A stretch of 64,000 bases of DNA from Comamonadaceae bacterium (GTDB lineage: Bacteria; Pseudomonadota; Gammaproteobacteria; Burkholderiales; Burkholderiaceae_C). Shown one piece after another: positions 1-7,022 of this stretch. Numbering within the stretch: position 1 is the first letter of the stretch; each line of letters begins with the position of its first letter. Made by a program: the position numbers and the translations under genes. The notes under the pieces are model-generated. The model saw only the letters and a program-made list of their open reading frames with translations. It was not told where the DNA came from and searched no databases. The stretch is from NCBI GenBank assembly GCA_027484575.1, contig JAIXSQ010000010.1, positions 1 to 64,000 on the forward strand, in the 5' to 3' direction.

Positions 1-270
1 ATCCCGGGCATCCGCAAGTGGCCCCAGGAGTACCTGCCGCGCATCTACGACCCGTCGCACGTCGACGAGCTGGTGCTGGTGACGCAGGACGACGCCGAGG
101 AGATGTGCCGCCGGCTGGCACGCGAGGAGGGCATCTTCGCGGGCATCTCCGCCGCGGGCGCCTGCTGGGTGGCGCAGCAGGTCGCGGCGCAGGTGCGTGA
201 CGCGACCATCGCGTTCATCGTGTGCGACCGGGGCGACCGCTACCTGTCCACTGGGGTGTTCCCGGCATGA
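1..270 (+). CDS. cysM: Cysteine synthase B, C-terminal fragment (partial)
   Basis: The window opens inside this gene: reading frame 1 is open from the first base to a TGA at 268-270 and gives the last 89 residues. CysM is a PLP-dependent enzyme that makes cysteine (or S-sulfocysteine) from O-acetylserine and sulfide or thiosulfate. The fragment begins IPGIRKWPQEYLP, typical of the CysM C-terminal half, then carries the small-domain segment with EEGIFAGISAAGA, where the SSGA-like stretch lies near the PLP phosphate, and ends DRGDRYLSTGVF, the conserved end of the OAS-sulfhydrylase fold. The N-terminal half with the PLP lysine lies outside the window. The stop overlaps the start of the next gene (ATGA at 267-270), so the two are probably co-translated. 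Confidence 0.9.
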   Translation: MPGIRKWPQEYLPRIYDPSHVDELVLVTQDDAEEMCRRLAREEGIFAGISAAGACWVAQQVAAQVRDATIAFIVCDRGDRYLSTGVFPA

Positions 271-794
271 GCTTCCGCTTCTGCCCGGCCTGCGCCACCG
301 AACTGCAGCCCATCACCCTCGACGAGGACGGCGGCCCCAAGGAGCGGCTGCGCTGCCCGGCCTGCGGCTGGACGCACTGGAACAACCCGACGCCGGTGCT
401 GGCGGCGGTGATCGAGCACGAGGGCCGGATCCTGCTGGCGCGCAACGCGGCCTGGCCCGGCAAGATGTACGCGCTGATCACCGGCTTCATGGAGGCGGGC
501 GAGTCGCCCGTCGAGGGCATCCGGCGCGAGGTGAAGGAAGAGACCAACCTCGAGGTCACCGACGTGGCGCTGATCGGCGTCTACGAGTTCACGCGCATGA
601 ACCAGGTGATCATCGCCTACGGCATGCGCGGCCACGGCGTGGTGCGGCTATCACCCGAGCTGGTCGACTACAAGCTGTACGCGCCCGAGCAGGTCAAGTG
701 CTGGCCGGCGGGCACGGGCTACGCGCTGGCCGACTGGCTGCGGGCCCGCGGGCACGAGCCGCAGTTCGTGGAGTGGAGCAAGCGGGCCGACTGA
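267..794 (+). CDS. Nudix hydrolase with N-terminal zinc ribbon
   Basis: This 175-residue protein has two CPxC knuckles at its N-terminus (CPAC near residue 6 and again near residue 31), a zinc ribbon like that of NADH pyrophosphatase NudC. A Nudix box follows: GFMEAGE, seven residues, then REVKEETNL, matching GX5EX7REUXEEXGU except that the usual glycine is Asn. Nudix enzymes cleave nucleoside diphosphates linked to another moiety; the zinc ribbon suggests an NADH- or nucleotide-sugar-type substrate, but this is not settled by sequence. It is shorter than NudC (about 260 aa). The ATG at 267 overlaps the cysM stop by four bases, which supports this start and translational coupling. Confidence 0.88.
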   Translation: MSFRFCPACATELQPITLDEDGGPKERLRCPACGWTHWNNPTPVLAAVIEHEGRILLARNAAWPGKMYALITGFMEAGESPVEGIRREVKEETNLEVTDVALIGVYEFTRMNQVIIAYGMRGHGVVRLSPELVDYKLYAPEQVKCWPAGTGYALADWLRARGHEPQFVEWSKRAD

Positions 795-879
795 GCCCCA
801 GGGACTGCGCCGGGAAGGCTGCCGTGTGGCGTCCTCACCGCTTTGGGTGAGGGATCTCGCTGAGTTCAAACTCGTAAAA

Positions 880-908
880 TTGCACGCGCTGTTCCTTCCC
901 GGAATAGC
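880..908 (+). promoter_or_regulatory. Putative sigma-70 promoter of the outer-membrane protein gene
   Basis: A TTGCAC hexamer at 880-885 (4 of 6 to TTGACA) is followed after exactly 17 bases by AATAGC at 903-908 (weak -10). This would place transcription start near 915, about 25 bases before the ATG at 940. The hexamers are only moderate matches. Confidence 0.35.
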
Positions 909-939
909 GCATACGAAGAACTCCATCGGGACTCACACC

Positions 940-1563
940 ATGATCAAGCACGCACTTTCCGCCGTTGCGCTCGCCGCAGCCGTTCTGCCCTCCATCGCCG
1001 CAGCGCAGGTCTACGTCGGTGGCAGCATCGGCCAGAGCCGCACCAGCTTCGACAGCAACGACTACTCGCTGGCCACCCCGGGCGTGGCCGAGAGCCAGAG
1101 CCGCAGCAAGACGGCCTACAAGCTGTTCGCCGGCTACGAGCTGAGCAAGACGTTCGCGATCGAAGCCGGCTACGCCGACCTGGGCAGCCCCAAGTACAAC
1201 TACAGCGCCACCGGCGTGAGCGGCGCGGCGACGGCCGACCTGTCCGCACTGTTCGTTGCCGCCAAGGCCACGTATGCCATCAACGACCGTTTCGGCGTGT
1301 TCGGCAAGCTGGGCCTGACCCGCAACAAGTCGGAAGTCAGCCTGAACAGCGACAACGCGGCGTTCAACGCCACCTTCGGCCTGCCGGTGTCCGACAGCAA
1401 GACCAAGGTGCGTGCCCTGTTCGGCATCGGCGCCGAGTACAGCCTCAACAAGAACGTGAGCCTGCGCGCCGAGTACGAGAACTTCGGCAAGTTCGGCACC
1501 TCGGACTCCACGGGCGTGACCAAGTCGCAGCTGCTGTCGGTGGGCGTCGCCTACAAGTTCTAA
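940..1563 (+). CDS. Outer-membrane beta-barrel protein (OmpA-like/OmpW-like porin family)
   Basis: The 207-residue product starts with a clear Sec signal peptide (MIKHALSAVALAAAVLP, cleavage probably after IAAAQ near residue 23). The rest is a small beta-barrel of about eight amphipathic strands: alternating stretches such as TAYKLFAGYEL, FAIEAGYADLG, VFGKLGLTR and VRALFGIGAEY, ending in VGVAYKF. The terminal Phe is the signature read by the BAM complex. There is no OmpA-type peptidoglycan-binding domain. Such proteins are surface-exposed structural or adhesion porins; a specific function cannot be assigned. The ATG at 940 is chosen because it opens the signal peptide. It stands alone, with a bidirectional terminator directly behind it. 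Confidence 0.85.
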   Translation: MIKHALSAVALAAAVLPSIAAAQVYVGGSIGQSRTSFDSNDYSLATPGVAESQSRSKTAYKLFAGYELSKTFAIEAGYADLGSPKYNYSATGVSGAATADLSALFVAAKATYAINDRFGVFGKLGLTRNKSEVSLNSDNAAFNATFGLPVSDSKTKVRALFGIGAEYSLNKNVSLRAEYENFGKFGTSDSTGVTKSQLLSVGVAYKF

Positions 1564-1616
1564 ACGCTGTTCCGCAGGCAAGGGTGGCTGCGGCCGCCCT
1601 GCCTAACGACCCAAAG

Positions 1617-1646
1617 AAAAAGCCCCGCAGTGCGGGGCTTTGTTCT
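1617..1646. terminator. Bidirectional intrinsic terminator
   Basis: A 10-bp inverted repeat (arms 1620-1629 AAGCCCCGCA and 1631-1640 TGCGGGGCTT) is flanked by A-rich sequence upstream and TTTGTTCTT downstream. It sits between the convergent outer-membrane protein gene and rpmG and can serve both strands. Confidence 0.85.
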
Positions 1647-1660
1647 TCAGGGCCTGAAGC

Positions 1661-1831
1661 TCACTTGAGCTTCGTTTCCTTGTACTCGACGTGCTTGCGA
1701 GCCTTGGGATCGAACTTCATGATCGCCATCTTCTCGGGCATCGTCTTCTTGTTCTTGCTCGTGGTGTAGAAGTGGCCGGTGCCCGCGGTGGACTCCAGCT
1801 TGATCTTCTCGCGGCCGCCTTTGCTTGCCAT
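1661..1831 (-). CDS. rpmG: 50S ribosomal protein L33
   Basis: This 56-residue protein reads [20 protein letters not shown] at the N-terminus and ends VEYKETKLK, the standard bacterial L33. It has no CxxC pairs, so it is the zinc-independent (C-minus) form. L33 is a basic protein of the large ribosomal subunit near the E site. A good Shine-Dalgarno (AAGGAG) lies about eight bases before the ATG on the minus strand. It follows rpmB by 21 bases in the usual rpmB-rpmG operon, and the terminator at 1617-1646 ends the transcript. Confidence 0.97.
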   Translation of the reverse strand: MASKGGREKIKLESTAGTGHFYTTSKNKKTMPEKMAIMKFDPKARKHVEYKETKLK

Positions 1832-1852
1832 GGTGGTGCTCCTTCGCGGGGG

Positions 1853-2086
1853 TTAGGCTTGGCCGCGGGCCCGCAGGTCCGCCAGCACGGTTTCGATGCC
1901 CTTCTTGTCGATCAGGCGCAGGCCGGCATTGGAAATGCGCAGGCGCACCCAGCGGTTCTCGCTCTCGACCCAGAAACGGCGGTATTGCAGGTTCACTTCG
2001 AACCGGCGCTTGGTTTTGTTGTTGGCGTGGGAAACGTTGTTCCCGACCATCGGGCCCTTGCCCGTGACGTCGCAGACGCGTGCCAT
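1853..2086 (-). CDS. rpmB: 50S ribosomal protein L28
   Basis: The 77-residue product begins [20 protein letters not shown] and continues with the conserved [12 protein letters not shown] segment, which identifies bacterial L28, a protein of the large subunit needed for subunit joining. Length matches the family (about 77-78 aa). It is the first gene of the rpmB-rpmG operon. A consensus -10 box lies about 125 bases upstream at 2210-2215 on the same strand. Confidence 0.98.
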   Translation of the reverse strand: MARVCDVTGKGPMVGNNVSHANNKTKRRFEVNLQYRRFWVESENRWVRLRISNAGLRLIDKKGIETVLADLRARGQA

Positions 2087-2209
2087 GTCGCACTCTCCGG
2101 AAAATCAAAGACGGCGGTCACTGGCGTGAGCGCCTCACCTCGCCAAGTGGGGTGGCGGTAACCCATCTGCCCAGCCTCGCCCTCCCGGGTCCGGCCAGCA
2201 AAGCCGCGC

Positions 2210-2215
2210 ATTATA
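2210..2215 (-). promoter_or_regulatory. Consensus -10 box for rpmB-rpmG
   Basis: On the minus strand this reads TATAAT, a perfect -10 hexamer and rare in this GC-rich DNA. The position 17 bases upstream (2233-2238, CCGGAC) is a poor -35, so the strong -10 probably carries the promoter. It lies in the gap divergent to the TusA-like gene. Confidence 0.6.
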
Positions 2216-2256
2216 GCCAATCGGCCCCACGGGTCCGGCCGGCCCGGCGCTGGGCC

Positions 2257-2262
2257 TAGAAT
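2257..2262 (+). promoter_or_regulatory. Putative -10 box for the TusA-like gene
   Basis: TAGAAT (5 of 6 to TATAAT) lies 28 bases before the ATG at 2290. No convincing -35 is seen. It is back-to-back with the rpmB promoter. Confidence 0.4.
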
Positions 2263-2289
2263 GCCCGGCTGACACGGAGACATCGCGGC

Positions 2290-2517
2290 ATGCACATCGA
2301 CAAGGAAATCGACACCAAGGGGCTCAACTGCCCGCTGCCGATCCTGCGCGCCAAGAAGGCGCTGACCGACATGCTCACCGGCCAGCTGCTCAAGGTGGTG
2401 GCCACCGACCCCGGCTCGGTCCGCGACTTCCAGGCCTTCGCACGCCAAACCGGCAACGAGCTGGTCGAGCAGCAGCAGCTGGGCGACGAGATCGTCCACA
2501 TCCTGCGCCGCCGCTGA
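2290..2517 (+). CDS. TusA-family sulfur carrier protein
   Basis: This 75-residue protein is one small alpha/beta domain with the hallmark CPLPILRAKKAL near residues 14-25; the Cys (residue 14) carries a persulfide in TusA/SirA proteins. TusA relays sulfur from IscS to TusBCD-E for tRNA 2-thiouridine and also to molybdenum-cofactor enzymes. The sequence starts with IDKEIDTKGLNC, the family's first beta-strand. Several TusA paralogues exist in most betaproteobacteria, so I do not assert this is the tRNA-thiolation member. It is monocistronic, between a divergent ribosomal operon and a perfect terminator palindrome. Confidence 0.88.
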   Translation: MHIDKEIDTKGLNCPLPILRAKKALTDMLTGQLLKVVATDPGSVRDFQAFARQTGNELVEQQQLGDEIVHILRRR

Positions 2518-2534
2518 GCCGGCCCACCCAGCAG

Positions 2535-2560
2535 AAAGGCCCCCGCGGGGGCCTTTCGTC
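2535..2560. terminator. Bidirectional intrinsic terminator
   Basis: Bases 2535-2556 form a perfect 22-bp palindrome (AAAGGCCCCCG and its complement) with A residues on one side and TTT on the other, between the convergent TusA-like gene and galU. Confidence 0.88.
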
Positions 2561-2582
2561 GTTCTGGGGCGGGGCAGGGCGC

Positions 2583-3470
2583 TCAGGTCTGCACGCCGCG
2601 CAGGTACTCGCGGAAGTTGGCGCCGATCTGCGGGTGCTTGAGCGCCAGCTCGACCGTGGCCTCCAGGAAGCCTTCCTTGCTGCCGCAGTCGTAGCGCTTG
2701 CCGGCATAGGCATAGGCATGCACGCCTTCGGTGCCGATCAGCCGGGCGATGCCGTCGGTGAGCTGGATCTCGCCGCCGGCGCCGCGCGGGTTGGTGCGGA
2801 TCATCTCGAAGACGCCGGGCGTGAGGATGTAGCGGCCGGCCACGCCCAGGCGCGAGGGCGCCTGCTCGGGGCTGGGTTTCTCGACCATCTGCTCGACCTT
2901 GACCAGGTGCTCGCCGGCGGGCTGGCCGGCCACGATGCCGTAGCGCTTGACGTGCTCGCGGGGCACCTCCTGCACTGCCAGGATGCAGGTGCGGGTGTGC
3001 TCGAACTGCTCGACCATCTGGCCCAGCACCGACGGGCCGCCGTCCTTGCCGCACATCAGGTCGTCGGCCAGCAGCACGGCGAAGGGCTCGTCGCCCACCA
3101 GCGGCTGCGCGCACAGCACGGCATGGCCCAGGCCCAGCGCCCGGGGCTGGCGCACGAACGAGCAGAACATGTCCGGCGGCGTCAGCGAGTGCACCAACTC
3201 GAGCAGGTCGTCCTTGTGGGCGGCCTCCAGCTCGTGCTCGAGCTCGTAGGCAGTGTCGAAATGGTCCTCGATGGCACGCTTGTTGCGGCCGGTGATGAAG
3301 ATCATGTGCCGGATGCCGGCGCCGTAGGCCTCCTCGACGGCGTACTGGATCAGCGGCTTGTCGACGACGGGCAGCATCTCCTTGGGTTGTGCCTTGGTGG
3401 CTGGCAGGAACCGGGTGCCGAGGCCGGCCACGGGGAACACGGCCTTGCGGATGCTGGACTTTTGGGACAT
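2583..3470 (-). CDS. galU: UTP--glucose-1-phosphate uridylyltransferase
   Basis: GalU makes UDP-glucose from UTP and glucose-1-phosphate for exopolysaccharide, LPS and trehalose synthesis. The 295-residue protein has the nucleotidyltransferase start [20 protein letters not shown] (residues 11-30, containing the G-x-G-T-R loop), [20 protein letters not shown], the uridine-binding LADDLM segment near residue 134, and [10 protein letters not shown] further on. Length is normal for GalU (about 290-300 aa). It is a single-gene unit facing the TusA-like gene across a shared terminator. The start ATG (complement of 3468-3470) gives the conventional short N-terminus. Confidence 0.96.
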   Translation of the reverse strand: MSQKSSIRKAVFPVAGLGTRFLPATKAQPKEMLPVVDKPLIQYAVEEAYGAGIRHMIFITGRNKRAIEDHFDTAYELEHELEAAHKDDLLELVHSLTPPDMFCSFVRQPRALGLGHAVLCAQPLVGDEPFAVLLADDLMCGKDGGPSVLGQMVEQFEHTRTCILAVQEVPREHVKRYGIVAGQPAGEHLVKVEQMVEKPSPEQAPSRLGVAGRYILTPGVFEMIRTNPRGAGGEIQLTDGIARLIGTEGVHAYAYAGKRYDCGSKEGFLEATVELALKHPQIGANFREYLRGVQT

Positions 3471-3658
3471 CGACGGATGGGGGTGTTATGGATACAGTGC
3501 GGCGAGTTTTCACCGGTTCGGCGATCTCAGCCAAGAGACTAACGGCTGATGCCCTTGTCGGACAACGTCGCGGGCCGGCGCGACGCCTCCCGCAGGCGGT
3601 GCAGGCCACCTGAGGCAGCGAGCGAACACGCAGAACAGCGAGACGGAGCGCGGAGAAC

Positions 3659-4642
3659 GTGGACATCCTACTGGTCGAGCGGCTGGCCCCCGAGGCGCTG
3701 GCCTGGTTGCAGGAGCGGCACAGCGTCGACAACCGGCCCGAGCTGGCCTCCGATGCGAGCGCGCTGCGCAAGGCCGCCTACAACGCCCAGGCCGTGGTGC
3801 TGCCGCGCAAGTCCGTCGTCACCCGCGAGTTCCTGGACTTCGCCCCCGTGCTCAAGGCGGTCGCCCGCATGCACCTGGGCACCGACAACACCGACCTGGA
3901 GGCCTGCCGCGCCCGCCAGGTGCGCGTGATCGAGGCCAGCACGGCCAACGTGCGCTCCAACGCCGAATTCCTGCTGGCCGGTCTGCTGATGCTGTACCGG
4001 CGCGGCATCGCCTCCAGCCTGATGGGGCAGCGCCACGCCGAGATCCGCATGGGGCGCGAGCTGCACGGCAGCGTGGTGGGCATCCTGGGGCTGGCGCCCA
4101 CCGCCCATGCCCTGGCGTTCATGCTCAACGCACTGGGCGCGCGCCTGATCGGCTACGACCCCGCGGTGCACCACAGCGCGCCCATCTGGCAGCGGCTGGG
4201 CATCCAGCCGGTGGCGGTGCAGGACCTGGTGGCCCAGGCCGATGCGGTGTCGGTGCAGGTGATGTACGCCTCGCGCTACCAGGGCTTCGTCAACGACAAG
4301 CTGCTGGCGCACTGCAAGCCGGGGCAGGTGTGGGTGGGCATCAGCCGCTCGCAGCTGTTCGAGCCGGCGGCGCTCGCCGCGGCCCTGGGCGACGGCCGCA
4401 TCGAGTCGGCGCTGCTCGACGGGGCCGAGACGGGCTTCGCCTCGCGCGAGTCGCCGCTGCATCCCTGCCAGAACCTGTACCTCACGCCGCGCCTGGGCTC
4501 GCACACCCGCGAGGCCCGCACCCGCGCCAGCTGGTACGTGGCGCACCGCCTGCACGAGACGCTGACCGGTGCGCACCACACGGTGGGCGAGACGCCCACC
4601 AACCTGCTGGACCTCGACGCCTTGGCCCGGGTGCGGGCCTGA
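3659..4642 (+). CDS. Degenerate D-isomer 2-hydroxyacid dehydrogenase-like protein
   Basis: The 327-residue protein has the overall plan of 3-phosphoglycerate dehydrogenase: a flavodoxin-like catalytic domain interrupted by a Rossmann domain starting near residue 136, and the family segments STANVRSNAEFLLA, YDPAVH and LYLTPRLGSHTREA. Key residues have drifted. The GxGxxG motif reads G144-L-A-P-T-A149, with only the first glycine kept. The catalytic His of TPHxG is Arg278. The catalytic Arg (R230, in ISRSQLF) and acidic residue (E257) are still recognisable. It may bind NAD poorly, or have a non-enzymatic or altered role. The start is a GTG. It is monocistronic and convergent with the AbiEii-like gene. 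Confidence 0.75.
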   Translation: MDILLVERLAPEALAWLQERHSVDNRPELASDASALRKAAYNAQAVVLPRKSVVTREFLDFAPVLKAVARMHLGTDNTDLEACRARQVRVIEASTANVRSNAEFLLAGLLMLYRRGIASSLMGQRHAEIRMGRELHGSVVGILGLAPTAHALAFMLNALGARLIGYDPAVHHSAPIWQRLGIQPVAVQDLVAQADAVSVQVMYASRYQGFVNDKLLAHCKPGQVWVGISRSQLFEPAALAAALGDGRIESALLDGAETGFASRESPLHPCQNLYLTPRLGSHTREARTRASWYVAHRLHETLTGAHHTVGETPTNLLDLDALARVRA

Positions 4643-4660
4643 GCCGCGTCGAGCCGCCGC

Positions 4661-5371
4661 TCACGTCGAGCCGAGCACCCGCCGCAGCCGCAGGATCGCG
4701 CTCCAGAGTGCGGCGCGCGGCTGCGCATCGATCGCCAGGGCCTGCATGCATTCCTCCAGACGCCCTGGGCGTTCGCGCAAGCGCTCGACCGCCTTGCTCA
4801 CGCTGTCGCCGATCGAGCGGCCATAGGCCGCTTCTGCCTTGGCGGCTGCGGCCCGCAGCAGCTTCGTCGGTGCTGCCTGCATGGCCAGGTCGATCAGGTC
4901 GCGGCTGTACACGGCGTCGTCTGGCCAGCGGTCCGCATTGGCCAGCAGCTTCTCGGCCGCCAGGTCCAGCTCGCCCAGTGCGGGCACGCCGCAGATCCAG
5001 TCGTATGCCTGCGGCTCCTGCAGCGCGATGCGTGCCTCCAGAACGATCTCCAGCTTGATCGTGCGATCGCCCGCCTGCACGCGCGTGCGGATGCCGTACT
5101 GGTCGGTGCGGACCTCGCTCGCGAGATCCAGCCGCATGCCCTGGCGCATGAGTGGCGACAGGCCGGCCAAGCCACCGAGGGCCTGGCGCAGCGCCCGATA
5201 GCCTGGCAGGTCGCTCACCAGGAAGTCGATGTCGTCGGAGCGGCGGTACTCGCCGTAGCGCAACGCCATGGCAGTTCCGCCGCCGAAGTAGCAGCGGTGC
5301 GCCACCAGCACCTGCGGGTCGAAGGCGCCGAGCACCAGCGCGATCTGCTGATGGTGCGGGCGGCTATACAC
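4661..5371 (-). CDS. AbiEii/AbiGii-family nucleotidyltransferase (toxin-like)
   Basis: This 236-residue protein carries the minimal nucleotidyltransferase signature of AbiEii toxins: GGGTAMALR at residues 30-38 followed by RRSDDIDFLV at 44-53, where the two Asp of D-I-D bind metal, and later RTIKLEIVLEARI. AbiEii proteins act as toxins or phage-abortive-infection effectors by transferring nucleotides, in some cases to tRNA or its 3' end. The target here is unknown. The start is a GTG that overlaps the end of the upstream HTH gene by eight bases, so translation is coupled with the putative antitoxin made first. The same fold also occurs in uncharacterised housekeeping proteins, so toxin activity is inferred. 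Confidence 0.82.
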   Translation of the reverse strand: MYSRPHHQQIALVLGAFDPQVLVAHRCYFGGGTAMALRYGEYRRSDDIDFLVSDLPGYRALRQALGGLAGLSPLMRQGMRLDLASEVRTDQYGIRTRVQAGDRTIKLEIVLEARIALQEPQAYDWICGVPALGELDLAAEKLLANADRWPDDAVYSRDLIDLAMQAAPTKLLRAAAAKAEAAYGRSIGDSVSKAVERLRERPGRLEECMQALAIDAQPRAALWSAILRLRRVLGST

Positions 5372-5846
5372 GCAGGTCCCCGGCGCCGAGTTGCCGCGAG
5401 AGTTCCCGGATCAGCGCGACCTCGTGGGGCTGCAGGGCGCCGCGGTCCAGGTGCCGCCAATTGCGCTCATACAGCTGCAATGCTTCGGCGGGCGTGAGTT
5501 GCGCGTCGCTGGCATGCAGGTGCCAGGCGAGTTGCCTGAGCTGCGGGTAGTCGGCCAGGCGGATGGTCTGGGGCAGCGGGGCTGCGCCCTCCTGATCGCC
5601 GCGTGCCGGGTCGGGCAGCACGCCGATCTTCAGTCGCAAGGCATCGGCCACAGCCACCCAGGCGGCGGCGGCCACGCTCGGCTCGCCGCGCTCGATGCGG
5701 TGCAGGGTGAGGCGGGAGATGCCCGCGGATTCGGCCGTCACGGTCGCCGACAGCTTGAGCCGCTTGCGCTCGCGCGCCAAAGCAGCGCCCAACTCGGCAA
5801 GCTGGGCCGCAGCGGCAGGAAGAACGGCTGGCGCCTTGCTCGGCAT
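5364..5846 (-). CDS. XRE-type helix-turn-helix protein, probable antitoxin/repressor
   Basis: The roughly 160-residue protein has an N-terminal XRE/Cro helix-turn-helix (ERKRLKLSATVTAESAGISR then LTLHRIERGEPS, about residues 25-60). A C-terminal region of about 90 residues that I do not recognise follows, rich in Leu, Gln and Arg. It precedes and overlaps the AbiEii-like gene, the usual order for antitoxin then toxin. Classical AbiE antitoxins (AbiEi) have a winged helix instead, so this would be a non-canonical partner. A nested dyad symmetry at 5851-5888 overlaps its start, consistent with autorepression. An alternative ATG lies at 5855, adding three residues. Confidence 0.78.
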   Translation of the reverse strand: MPSKAPAVLPAAAAQLAELGAALARERKRLKLSATVTAESAGISRLTLHRIERGEPSVAAAAWVAVADALRLKIGVLPDPARGDQEGAAPLPQTIRLADYPQLRQLAWHLHASDAQLTPAEALQLYERNWRHLDRGALQPHEVALIRELSRQLGAGDLRV

Positions 5847-5850
5847 GCAT

Positions 5851-5888
5851 CTCATTGTGATCAATCGCGGAGCGATGTCAACAATGAG
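5851..5888. promoter_or_regulatory. Nested dyad operator of the HTH/AbiEii pair
   Basis: Outer arms CTCATTGT (5851-5858) and ACAATGAG (5881-5888) are perfect complements, and inner arms ATCGC (5864-5868) and GCGAT (5872-5876) share practically the same centre (about 5870). The 38-bp dyad lies just upstream of, and overlapping, the HTH gene's possible start codons, where an autorepressor would bind. It is unusually AT-rich for this DNA. Confidence 0.6.
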
Positions 5889-5959
5889 AAACGTTTTGCC
5901 TCCGTGGCTTCGTGGTGCCCGCGCAGAGCCGGCGAGCGCGCTCGTCCTCTGCTGGCCCT

Positions 5960-7006
5960 TCAGCCCTGGGTCTTGTCCGCCTCGGACGTGAAGGCGTCGG
6001 CGTAGAACTCGTCGGCCGGCAGGCCGGCCACGCGGGTGTACTCGTCGCGCGCCGAGTCGACCACGATCGGGGCGCCGCAGGCATACACCTGGTGGCCCGA
6101 CAGGTCGGGGAAGTCCTCGAGCACCGCCTTGTGCACGAAGCCGGTGCGGCCGGTCCAGTCGTCCTCGGGCAGGGCGTTGGAGACCACCGGCACGTAGCGC
6201 AGCTGGCCCATCTCGGCGCAGCGCTCCTTGACCCAGTTGTCCATGTACAGGTCGCCGGGCCGCCGGCCGCCCCAGTACAGCACGGTGGGCCGGTCGATCC
6301 GCTTGTACTGCATGTGCTCGATGATGGCCTTGATCGGCGCGAAGCCGGTGCCCGAGGCCAGCAGCACGATGGGCTTGGCCGAGTCCTCGCGCAGGAAGAA
6401 GCTGCCGTACGGGCCTTCGACCCGCAGGATCTCCTTTTCCTTCATCGCGCCGAACACGTGGTCGGTGAACTTGCCGCCGGGCATGTGGCGGATGTGCAGT
6501 TCGACGTGGGGGCCGTTGTGCGGCGCGTTGGCCATCGAGTAGCTGCGGCGCGCGCCGTCGCGCAGGATGAACTCCACGTACTGGCCCGCGTGGTAGCGCA
6601 GGGTGTCGTTGGCCGGCAGCTGCAGCTTCACCAGCATCACGTCCTGCGACTTCTTCTCCAGCGACAGCACGCGCGAGGGCATCTTCTTGACCGGGAAGGC
6701 GCTCTCGTCGGTGACCTGGCGCGACTCGAGCACCACGTCCGACAGGGCGACCGCGCTGCAGGTCAGCACGTAGCCGGCGGCCTCCTCGTCGGGGCTCAGG
6801 GCCTTGCTCTGGTGGGCGCGGTGCTCGACCTCGCCCGACAGCTTCTTGCACTTGCAGGAGCCGCAGGCGCCATCCTTGCAGCCGTACGGCAGGCCGATGC
6901 CCTGGCGGATGGCGGCGCCCAGCAAGGTCTCGTCGGCGGCCGCGCCGAAGCTGCGGCCGCTGGGCTGCACCGTGACCTGGAAGCTGCCCGGGGCGGCAGT
7001 GCTCAT
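5960..7006 (-). CDS. Ferredoxin-fused flavin oxidoreductase (CDP-6-deoxy-delta-3,4-glucoseen reductase-like)
   Basis: The 348-residue protein joins an N-terminal plant-type [2Fe-2S] ferredoxin domain (residues about 5-95, with YGCKDGACGSCKC and a distal LTC as the four cluster cysteines) to an FAD-binding domain (RSYSMANAPH near residue 160) and an NAD-binding domain (LLASGTGFAPIKAII, later YACGAPIVVDSAR). This is the plan of AscD/phenol-hydroxylase-type reductases that pass electrons from NAD(P)H to a partner iron-sulfur enzyme. No dideoxysugar genes or oxygenase lie nearby, so the label describes similarity and the partner is unknown. The ATG (complement of 7004-7006) gives a standard ferredoxin N-terminus. 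It is divergent to the epimerase gene. Confidence 0.85.
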   Translation of the reverse strand: MSTAAPGSFQVTVQPSGRSFGAAADETLLGAAIRQGIGLPYGCKDGACGSCKCKKLSGEVEHRAHQSKALSPDEEAAGYVLTCSAVALSDVVLESRQVTDESAFPVKKMPSRVLSLEKKSQDVMLVKLQLPANDTLRYHAGQYVEFILRDGARRSYSMANAPHNGPHVELHIRHMPGGKFTDHVFGAMKEKEILRVEGPYGSFFLREDSAKPIVLLASGTGFAPIKAIIEHMQYKRIDRPTVLYWGGRRPGDLYMDNWVKERCAEMGQLRYVPVVSNALPEDDWTGRTGFVHKAVLEDFPDLSGHQVYACGAPIVVDSARDEYTRVAGLPADEFYADAFTSEADKTQG

Positions 7007-7022
7007 GCTTGTTATCCTCGAA

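Noticed and set aside
3659..4642. Calling the 2-hydroxyacid dehydrogenase-like gene a pseudogene
   Set aside because: The frame is complete and codon bias normal; only specific active-site residues differ.
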